The translations under genes and the position numbers were made by a program. This document shows positions 1 through 4,942 of a DNA stretch of 5,712 nucleotides, piece by piece. The notes under the pieces are model-generated. The model did no database searches and was not told the origin of the DNA. It saw only the letters and a program-made list of their open reading frames with translations. This stretch comes from Gemmatimonadota bacterium (GTDB lineage: Bacteria; Gemmatimonadota; Gemmatimonadetes; Gemmatimonadales; GWC2-71-9), in NCBI GenBank assembly GCA_003222235.1, contig QHVD01000367.1, positions 1-5,712 on the forward strand. The letters are read 5' to 3'. The first letter of the stretch is position 1; every line of letters begins with the position of its first letter.

Positions 1-255
1 GACGTCGTCTCCGAGATCGGGCGCGAGCTCCACCGCCCGGCTGTAGGCTTCCCAGGCCTCGTCGTAGCGCGCGGCCCGGTAGGCGAGGTCGCCGAGGTTC
101 TTGGAGAGCTGCGGGAGCGAGGGCTCGTGCTTGCGCGCGCCGCGCACGATCGTTTCGGCGCCCTGCAGATCACCGGCGAGCTCCCGTAGCACCGCCAGGT
201 TGTTCTGCAGCGCAGCGTTCCCCGGGTAGGCCGCCACGCCCTCGCGGGCGATCTC
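1..255 (-). pseudogene. Continuation of the PATAN-TPR gene beyond the amber codon (partial)
   Basis: Directly after TAG at 258-256 the same frame stays open for 85 codons to the window edge and encodes typical TPR sequence: EIAREGVAAYPGNAALQNNL, then LSKNLGDLAYRAARYDEA and WEAYSRAVELAPDLG. The first of these is the second helix and following turn of a repeat whose first helix lies before the amber codon (ARALTAACAREFELA). Codon use is as GC-rich as in the rest of the gene and there are no further stops. This indicates one gene interrupted at a single codon, by mutation, by base error or by readthrough. Possible internal GTG starts exist (237, 192, 147), but none is convincing as a separate gene start. 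The 3' end is outside the window. Confidence 0.7.
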
Positions 256-258
256 CTA
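256..258 (-). other. In-frame amber (TAG) codon inside a TPR
   Basis: The minus strand reads GCC-TAG-GAG-ATC in the PATAN-TPR frame. One base change would give CAG, GAG, AAG, TTG or TAC/TAT, any of which would suit this helix position. TAG also serves as the normal stop of the MglB-like gene (4112-4110), which argues against a genome-wide reassignment of TAG. Confidence 0.7.
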
Positions 259-1476
259 GGCGAGCTCGAACTCCCGGGCGCACGCCGCCGTGAGCGCGCG
301 CGCCCAGAACCAGGTGGGCGGAGGCGTCTGGCCGAGCAGCTCTTTGGCGTGGTCGAGCCGCCCTGCCGCGCTCGCGGCGTCGCCCCGCTTGAGCGCGACG
401 ATTCCCCACCCCAGGTACACCAGGGCGTCCGTGCGGGCCCGCTGCACCGCCTCGGCGTAGAGCGCTTCCGCCTCCTCCAGCCGGCCGAGCTGCTCGTAGG
501 CGAACGCGAGATTGTGGAACACGGCCGCGCGAGCGCCTCCCTGCTCGGCGGCGAGCCGGAGCGCATCCACCGCGTCCCGCCAGCGCGCCTGCTTCAGGGC
601 CACGAGGCCGATGTAGAAGGGCGCGCTGGCCTCCCCGGGCCGGAGCTCCGCCACCCGGCGGAACTCGCGCGCCGCCTCGTCCAGCATCCCCGTCTTGTAG
701 AACGCGACGCCCAGGTTGCGGTGCTCCTCGACGCGCGCGTCCGTGACGTGCTGCGGAGCGGTCGAGGCCGTGCGGCCCGCGCGCCGCAGGAACCCCGCGG
801 TGATCAGCCCGTAAACCGCCTTCCCGACCTCGAATTCGGCGAGCCCGGAGTCCTCGATCACCTGGTTCACGTCGCGCGAGCCGTCGAGCAGCGGGAGGAG
901 ACGCTCCTGCGTGTCGGTGAGGCCCTCGCCGATCGCGAGGTGCTCCTTGTCCGCGAGGAAAATCAAGTCGAACGAGGGAATCTTCTTCTGGATCAGGCTC
1001 CACTCGTCGACCCGGCGCGCACCTTCAAGGAGCAGCGACTCGGGGCTGATCGACACCAGGAAATCCTGCTGCTCGGGCCGCACCTCGGCTTCGAAGTTGA
1101 ACGTCCCCTGCGTCCACGTGAACAGGTAGTAGACGGATTCCTCGATCTGAACCCGCATGTAGCGCTCGAGGTCCTCCTGCGTGAGGACCCCCATCCCCAC
1201 CAGGATCTCCCCGAGCTTCCGGTCGCGCTCCCTGAACTGCAGCTGGATCGCCGCGTCCAGCTGGTCCGGGCTGATCGTGCCGTGCTTGACGAGGATGTCC
1301 CCCAGCCGATCGCGGCGGTTCACGATCGACGCGTAGCAGATCCGGCCCTTGTCGAAGTAGATGTAGCCGAAGTTCGACCGGTCGGCGATCGAGAGGCACC
1401 CGGTCTTCTGCCCCAGGGCGAGGAGCTGGAGCACGTCGGGGAGCGAGGCTTCCTTGAGCGAGCCCTTGATCGCCAT
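256..1476 (-). CDS. DUF4388/PATAN protein with MshEN-like repeats and TPRs, ended by an in-frame amber codon
   Basis: This frame gives 406 residues before TAG. Residues 1-56 have the DUF4388 (PATAN) signature: GSLKEASLPDVLQLLALGQK, TGCLSI, then YIYFDKGRICYAS. Residues 57-80 and 87-110 are two related repeats (RLGDILVKHG... and KLGEILVGMG..., each ending in Gln) that match the GspE-N/MshEN pattern. More PATAN-type sequence follows to about 175 (YYLFTWTQGTFNFEAEV). About 185-232 looks like a winged-helix-like region. From about 249 onward there are at least four TPR units (HRNLGVAFYKTGMLDEAARE and others). PATAN proteins are usually cytoplasmic signalling adaptors. The ATG at 1476 overlaps the upstream TGA as TGATG, with only a weak GAAG-like ribosome site, so coupling is likely. 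The TPR array plainly continues in the same frame after the amber codon, so the intact protein would be at least 492 residues. The domain call is strong; the function is inferred only. Confidence 0.87.
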   Translation of the reverse strand: MAIKGSLKEASLPDVLQLLALGQKTGCLSIADRSNFGYIYFDKGRICYASIVNRRDRLGDILVKHGTISPDQLDAAIQLQFRERDRKLGEILVGMGVLTQEDLERYMRVQIEESVYYLFTWTQGTFNFEAEVRPEQQDFLVSISPESLLLEGARRVDEWSLIQKKIPSFDLIFLADKEHLAIGEGLTDTQERLLPLLDGSRDVNQVIEDSGLAEFEVGKAVYGLITAGFLRRAGRTASTAPQHVTDARVEEHRNLGVAFYKTGMLDEAAREFRRVAELRPGEASAPFYIGLVALKQARWRDAVDALRLAAEQGGARAAVFHNLAFAYEQLGRLEEAEALYAEAVQRARTDALVYLGWGIVALKRGDAASAAGRLDHAKELLGQTPPPTWFWARALTAACAREFELA

Positions 1477-2693
1477 CAGCGGAAATCTTCGATCAGCCGG
1501 TCGGGCACGTCGGGCCAGTCCCACACGGTCTTCTCGCGGCTCTTGATGCTCCCCAGGCTCGACACCACGACCCCACTGGTGCGAGGTCCGGCGCGACCTC
1601 CTCCCCGCCTCTCCCGCCCGTCCTCCGCGCCTCCCTCCTCCTGGGGCGACGTGCCCTCCAGCACTTCGCGCGCCAGCCCGACCGTCACAGGCACGTCCTG
1701 CGCCCCCGCCGCGCTCATCACCCGCTGCACCGCTGCCACCAGGCTTCGCACCGAATCGGCAGGCCGGTCGGCGAGGTAGTCGAGGAGCGGAGGCTCCGGC
1801 GCCAGGTCCTGCTGCGTCAAGATTCGCTCGACGACCGCCCGCTTCACGTCGCGGTCGGGCGCCTTCAGTTCCACGACCAGGCCGCCCTCCAGGCGCGACG
1901 CGATGCGCTCCTCGATCCCGGCGAGCGTGTTCGGGGGCGCGGGTGCCGTAAACACGAGCTGGCGCTCCCGATCCTGGAGCAGGTTGAACAGGTTGAACAA
2001 CTCCTCCTGCGTCCGCTCCTTCCCGGCGACCAGGTGGACGTCGTCGAGCAGGAGCGCGGTGACGCGGCGATAGCGGGCGCGCCACCAGTCCACCCGGTTG
2101 GCGTCGATCGCCGCAATCAGCTCGTCGATGAAGGCTTGAGTCGAAAGACACGCCACGATCGCCCCGTTGGCGTGCGCGAGCTCGAGGCCCAGCGCGTTGA
2201 GCAGGTGCGTCTTGCCGCAGCCGCTGTGGCCCACGAGGACGAGGGGACTGTATTTCTTCCCCGGCCGCTCCAGCACGGCGCGCACTGCGCTCACGGCGAC
2301 CTGGTTCGACGGGCCGACGGCATACGCGGACAAGGGGAACGCGGGCGACGGCGCCGGCGGCGGTGCGGCGCCGGCGCGCGCCCGCGCCGCCTCCTCCTCG
2401 GCGTCGCGGATCCGCTCCGGGTCGCGGAACACGCTCTGCCCCGCCACCGCCGGGTCGAGCTGCGCGACCTCGAGCTCGAGCGCCTTCAGCCGTTCCACGT
2501 CGCGGACGAATGCGGCGATCGCCTCGTCAACGGCCGCCGGGGAGTTCTGGTCGAGCAAGGCCTCGAGCCGGTGCGTGCGGTACCCCTCACCTTCCCAGCG
2601 CAGGATCTCCTCGGCCACGCGCGCCCGCCACGCCTCGACCGCCCGCCCCACGGTGACCGCGACATCGGCGAGGAACGCCCCGAACTCGTCCAC
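1476..2693 (-). CDS. DnaA-like AAA+ protein, helical segment and second ATPase domain (3' part of the same gene)
   Basis: Numbered from 2693, residues 1-105 are a helical segment rich in Glu, Arg and Ala (RAVEAWRARVAEEILRW, then EGEGYRTHRLEALL, and a second long helix). A Pro/Ala linker comes next, followed by a second DnaA-like AAA+ domain (about 119-340). Walker A is GHSGCGKTH (155-163) and Walker B is LLLDDVH (214-220). The Arg-finger region is IASRL (Arg267), and a sensor 2-like segment DSVRSLVAAVQRV follows. Sensor 1 reads TAPA instead of the TSDR of domain 1, so this domain is more divergent. The end is a disordered Gly/Arg/Glu-rich stretch and a compact peptide, WDWPDVPDRLIEDFR. There is no DnaA domain IV helix-turn-helix, so no DnaA-box binding is expected. 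The GTG at 2693 has no well-placed ribosome binding site, and the frame is open through the linker upstream, so I read this as the continuation of the preceding frame rather than a separate gene. The stop TGA shares one base with the next ATG. Confidence 0.83.
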   Translation of the reverse strand: MDEFGAFLADVAVTVGRAVEAWRARVAEEILRWEGEGYRTHRLEALLDQNSPAAVDEAIAAFVRDVERLKALELEVAQLDPAVAGQSVFRDPERIRDAEEEAARARAGAAPPPAPSPAFPLSAYAVGPSNQVAVSAVRAVLERPGKKYSPLVLVGHSGCGKTHLLNALGLELAHANGAIVACLSTQAFIDELIAAIDANRVDWWRARYRRVTALLLDDVHLVAGKERTQEELFNLFNLLQDRERQLVFTAPAPPNTLAGIEERIASRLEGGLVVELKAPDRDVKRAVVERILTQQDLAPEPPLLDYLADRPADSVRSLVAAVQRVMSAAGAQDVPVTVGLAREVLEGTSPQEEGGAEDGRERRGGGRAGPRTSGVVVSSLGSIKSREKTVWDWPDVPDRLIEDFR

Positions 2694-3508
2694 CGCCGGC
2701 GCGGAAGGCGGACTCGCCCCTCCCCTCCCCGCCGCGGACGACGGCGCTCCGGCCGTCGCGGCGGGGGGGGCGCTCCGGGGGGGGCCGCGGCGCCGATCCC
2801 GAGCAGCCGCTTCGCCGCCTCGCCGTCGATCGGGGTGTCGTTCACGGCTTGATGGGCCATCAGCCGGTTCACCGCCCCCATCAGCTCGCGCACGTTGGTC
2901 AACGGCGCGTCCGCGACCGCCTCGAGCACACCCGGCCGGAAGCTCGCCCCCCGCTCCTCGGCTTTGCGCCGCAGGATGGCGACGCGAGTCTCGTAGTCGG
3001 GAGCGCCGATGTCCACTACCAGGCCGCCCGAGAGCCGGGAGATGAGCCGCGCGTCCAGGTCCCCGATCTCCAGCGGGGGCCGGTCGCTCGTGAGCACGAT
3101 CTGGCGGCCTGCCGCCTGGAGCGCTTCGGTGAGGCGCAGCAGCTCCGACTGCATCTCCTTGCGGTTGCTCAGGAACTGGACGTCGTCCACCAGCAGCACG
3201 TCCACGTTCTGGAAGCGGCGGCGGAAGGCGTCCCCCTGCCCCGCGGCGACGGCGGCGTGGAACGCTTCAACCCACTCGTCCAGCGTCAGATACTCGATGT
3301 TGAGGCCGGGCGTGAGCTGCTTCGCGGTGTGGCCCACGCCCATGAGGAGGTGCGTCTTACCGAGGCCGGGGCCGCTGTAAACGAACAGCGGGTTGTAGGC
3401 TGAGCCGGGGTTCTCCGCGACCGTGCGGCCCGCCGTGGCCGCCAGCCGGTTCGCCGCGCCCACGACGAAGTTTTCGAAGGTGTATCTCGGGTTGAGGGCG
3501 CTGGTCAC
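2486..3508 (-). CDS. DnaA-like AAA+ protein, first ATPase domain (5' part of a frame-broken gene)
   Basis: Residues 1 to about 237 form a complete DnaA-type AAA+ domain. They begin with LNPRYTFENFVVGAANRLA, like the start of DnaA domain III. Walker A is GPGLGKTH (46-53), Walker B is LLVDDVQF (105-112), and sensor 1 is TSDR (140-143). The arginine-finger region is LISRL (Arg158), and sensor 2 is NVRELMGAVNR (205-215). These imply ATP binding and hydrolysis and possible oligomerisation. The N-terminal DnaB-interacting domain of true DnaA is absent. GTG at 3508 overlaps the mglA stop as GTGA and has GGGGAG six bases upstream. After about residue 242 the frame enters a Pro-rich linker with two C8 tracts (2784-2777 and 2770-2763). 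Beyond these it becomes an Arg-rich out-of-frame reading that stops at 2488. Adding one base in either tract joins it to the downstream frame and gives one 677-residue protein. True in-frame coding therefore probably ends near 2763. The function is unknown; replication initiation is unlikely. Confidence 0.85.
   Translation of the reverse strand: MTSALNPRYTFENFVVGAANRLAATAGRTVAENPGSAYNPLFVYSGPGLGKTHLLMGVGHTAKQLTPGLNIEYLTLDEWVEAFHAAVAAGQGDAFRRRFQNVDVLLVDDVQFLSNRKEMQSELLRLTEALQAAGRQIVLTSDRPPLEIGDLDARLISRLSGGLVVDIGAPDYETRVAILRRKAEERGASFRPGVLEAVADAPLTNVRELMGAVNRLMAHQAVNDTPIDGEAAKRLLGIGAAAPPGAPPPPRRPERRRPRRGGEGRVRLPRRRWTSSGRSSPMSRSPWGGRSRRGGRAWPRRSCAGKVRGTARTGSRPCSTRTPRRPLTRRSPHSSATWNG
2763..2784 (-). 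other. Frame break at twin C8 tracts in the AAA+ linker
   Basis: On the coding strand two runs of eight C (2784-2777 and 2770-2763) flank a short spacer in the Ala/Pro linker. The upstream frame encodes a clean DnaA-type domain. The frame shifted by -1 (equivalent to one extra C) encodes linker residues PPAATAGAPSSAAGRGASPP and then a clean second DnaA-like domain without any stop. Both tracts can be read in the zero frame as C-CCC-CCN, a form that permits -1 slippage. An undercounted homopolymer in the assembly is the simplest explanation; a real mutation, transcriptional slippage or programmed frameshifting are alternatives. Confidence 0.75.
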
Positions 3509-4104
3509 GCGGGGCTCCCCGCGGCGAGTCTTTTGAGCACGAGCTCGGAGATCCCCTTCAGCGTCTCGAACACCCCCGCGCCGTGCAACGCGTCGGCGCC
3601 GAAACTCGGCACGCCCCGGAAGTTCAGCGCGTCGTCCAGGTCCGCCGGCGCGAGGATCAGCTCCCGGGGCAGGTCCTGCTTGTTGTATTGCATGACCAGC
3701 GGCAGGCTGCGGACGTCCACGCCGTGCTCGAGCAGGTTGCTCTGCAGGTTCTGCAGGCTTTCCAGGTTCTCGTCGAGCTGCTGCGCCTGGCTGTCGGCCA
3801 CGAACACGACGCCATCCGCCCCCTGTAGCACCAGGCGCCGTGTCGCGTTGTAGTAGACCTGGCCCGGGACGGTGTAGAGCTGGAATCGGGTCGAGAACCC
3901 GGAGATCTGGCCCAGGTCGATGGGCAGGAAGTCGAAGAAGAGGGTGCGGTCGGTCTGGGTTGCGAGCGACACCATTTGCCCGCGCCGTGAATCGGGGACG
4001 CGGTCGTAGACATAGTGCAGGTTGGTCGTCTTCCCTGAGCGGCCGGGCCCGTAGTAGACGATCTTGCAGGCGATCTCGCGCGCGGTGAAGTTGACCAGGG
4101 ACAC
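3505..4104 (-). CDS. mglA: MglA-type Ras-like small GTPase
   Basis: This 199-residue G-domain protein is close in length and sequence to Myxococcus MglA. It opens with MSLVNFTAREIACKIVYYGP. The P-loop is GPGRSGKTT (19-27). The switch I/Arg-finger segment is TDRTLFFDFLP, with Arg53. Switch II is TVPGQ (78-82), with the Pro typical of MglA and Gln82. The base-specificity motif NKQD is at 141-144. In studied MglA proteins, Arg53 and Gln82 are the catalytic pair positioned by MglB, and both occur here at the same numbers, so GTP hydrolysis is probably intact. MglA-GTP marks a cell pole or acts as a signalling switch in the cytoplasm. I chose GTG at 4104 because a strong GGGAGG lies eight bases upstream and the N-terminus aligns with known MglA. 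The stop TGA overlaps the GTG of the AAA+ gene by 4 bases. Three roadblock-domain genes precede it, which supports the assignment. The cellular process controlled here, whether motility, polarity or something else, cannot be read from the window. Confidence 0.93.
   Translation of the reverse strand: MSLVNFTAREIACKIVYYGPGRSGKTTNLHYVYDRVPDSRRGQMVSLATQTDRTLFFDFLPIDLGQISGFSTRFQLYTVPGQVYYNATRRLVLQGADGVVFVADSQAQQLDENLESLQNLQSNLLEHGVDVRSLPLVMQYNKQDLPRELILAPADLDDALNFRGVPSFGADALHGAGVFETLKGISELVLKRLAAGSPA
3509..3522 (-). promoter_or_regulatory. Ribosome binding site inside a perfect palindrome before the AAA+ gene
   Basis: The minus strand reads GCGGGGAGCCCCGC directly before GTG at 3508. GGGGAG is the likely Shine-Dalgarno sequence, and it forms one arm of a perfect inverted repeat with CCCCGC. 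It lies inside the 3' end of mglA, so ribosomes finishing mglA would open the hairpin. This would favour translational coupling (inference). Confidence 0.5.
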
Positions 4105-4109
4105 GGGCC

Positions 4110-4580
4110 CTACCTCCCAAACAGCGCGTTCAGGCTGTTGCCCAAGTCGCGCTCGAAGTCCGCCGCCAGCACCTGCTTCGGCACCTCCGGCTTGGGACTG
4201 GCCGCCCGCAGGTCGGCCGCCAACTGTCCAAAGAATAACTGCACCAGCCCGAGCGACGAAACATCGAGGTCGTAGACGACGAGCACGACCAGTCTCCCGC
4301 GGTTCGTCGGGACGGCCGCGAGGAAGATGCCGTGCCGCTCGCCCTGATGATTCAGCGCCGCGAACGGCGGCTGGTCGAGCTGCCGGGCGATCTCGTCAGT
4401 CGACGCCATGATCGCCGCGCCGAGCGCGGCCGCCGACATCACGTCCATGGCGCGGGAGAAGCCATGCTGGGCGAGCACCTGGCCCGCCGAGGTCATCACG
4501 AGCACCAAGCGCGCGCCGGCCTCCTGCACGAACCCGACCATGGGCTCGAGGGTCCAGGGCTCCACCGCGCGTGTCGTCAC
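4110..4580 (-). CDS. mglB: MglB-like roadblock/LC7 protein, probable GTPase regulator
   Basis: This 156-residue cytoplasmic protein has one roadblock domain (about 12-127) and a C-terminal tail. The visible pattern fits the MglB group: LVLVMTSAGQVLAQHG, an Ala/Ser-rich helix after it, FAALNHQGERHGIFLAAV, then LVVLVVYDLDVSSLGLVQL. The last part parallels the IFDNRTSLGLVRL segment I recall from Myxococcus MglB. MglB is the GTPase-activating partner of MglA and acts as a homodimer in cell-polarity control. The final residues (FERDLGNSLNALFGR) form a predicted amphipathic helix ending in LFG, similar to the end of known MglB proteins. The GTG start at 4580 overlaps the upstream TGA by 4 bases and has a GA-rich stretch (AGAGGGG) before it. 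The stop is TAG, and mglA begins 5 bases later. The position directly before mglA is the classic mglB-mglA order. The symbol is by similarity and context; with three roadblock genes here, which one is the functional GAP is open. Confidence 0.78.
   Translation of the reverse strand: MTTRAVEPWTLEPMVGFVQEAGARLVLVMTSAGQVLAQHGFSRAMDVMSAAALGAAIMASTDEIARQLDQPPFAALNHQGERHGIFLAAVPTNRGRLVVLVVYDLDVSSLGLVQLFFGQLAADLRAASPKPEVPKQVLAADFERDLGNSLNALFGR
4113..4118 (-). promoter_or_regulatory. Strong ribosome binding site of mglA
   Basis: GGGAGG on the minus strand lies within the last codons of the MglB-like gene, abutting its TAG stop and eight bases before the GTG of mglA. It decides the mglA start and is the clearest Shine-Dalgarno sequence in the window. 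It suggests that mglA is translated efficiently from the shared transcript. Confidence 0.75.
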
Positions 4581-4942
4581 CCCACCCCCTCTGCCGCTCG
4601 CAACAGCTCCAGGCGCACGAGGCCCACGTTCACCTCGGGCTCGGCGACCGCCACGACCAGGAGCCCGGACGGCGCGGGGACTACGAGCAGCGCGCCGCGT
4701 TCCGCCTGCAGGTGCCAGAACAGGGTCGCGCCCACGCCGGCCGTCTCCATGGCGCGTCCCAGCCGCCGGGCGACGCTCGCCGCCAGCGCCGCGACTGCGG
4801 GGCCCTTGATCCCCTCCATCAGCTGCTCCGCAACCACGAGCCCGTCGTCGCCCGTGACGAGCATGGCGCCGCGCACGCCGCGGACGCGCGTGACGAGGTC
4901 GAGGGCGCGGGCGAAGCCTCCACCAGCCGGCGCGATGGTCAC
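4577..4942 (-). CDS. Small stand-alone roadblock/LC7 domain protein
   Basis: This is a 121-residue single-domain protein of usual roadblock size. A short N-terminal segment leads into helix 1 (FARALDLVTRVRGV), then strand-turn-strand (GAMLVTGDDGLVVAEQL), a long Ala-rich helix (PAVAALAASVARRLGRAM), and two further strands (GALLVVPAPSGLLVVAVA) before the final helix. This matches the order of the roadblock/LC7 superfamily, whose bacterial members often act with Ras-like GTPases as GAP or scaffold. I chose the GTG at 4942-4940 because it overlaps the upstream TGA as GTGA and has GGAG five bases before it. There is no signal peptide or membrane segment. It is followed by an MglB-like roadblock gene and then mglA, so it is probably a second, non-identical regulator of the same GTPase, perhaps pairing with one of the other roadblock proteins (inference). 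The domain call is fairly secure; the partner and activity are not. Confidence 0.85.
   Translation of the reverse strand: MTIAPAGGGFARALDLVTRVRGVRGAMLVTGDDGLVVAEQLMEGIKGPAVAALAASVARRLGRAMETAGVGATLFWHLQAERGALLVVPAPSGLLVVAVAEPEVNVGLVRLELLRAAEGVG

Noticed and set aside
349..1779. Long open frame on the plus strand opposite the PATAN and AAA+ genes
   Set aside because: It is a mirror of the minus-strand genes caused by high-GC codon use, with Arg/Pro/Leu-rich composition and no recognisable domain. The minus-strand frames carry clear motifs. Similar plus-strand frames elsewhere in the window (for example 4571-5485) were rejected for the same reason.
1981..1998. Tandem 9-base repeat (aggttgaac twice)
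   Set aside because: It encodes a Leu-Phe-Asn repeat in the helix after Walker B, at the place where DnaA has a similar helix. It is a coding coincidence.
1476..2693. The second AAA+ part as an independent gene starting at GTG 2693
   Set aside because: No ribosome binding site lies at a suitable distance; the nearest GA-rich stretch is about 30 bases away. The frame is open through a natural linker upstream, so a broken fusion fits better.
2486..2762. Arg-rich C-terminal extension of the first AAA+ frame as a real domain
   Set aside because: It is the out-of-frame reading of the linker and of the helical segment before domain 2. Its composition is typical of a GC-rich shadow frame.
1476..3508. 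Chromosomal dnaA gene and replication origin
   Set aside because: The ATPase cores are DnaA-like, but there is no domain I, no domain IV helix-turn-helix and no neighbouring dnaN or recF. I saw no DnaA-box cluster. The neighbours are GTPase-signalling genes.
3721..3780. Repeated caggtt/caggct-like units in mglA
   Set aside because: They reflect the NLESLQNLQSNLL helix found in MglA proteins, not a DNA repeat element.
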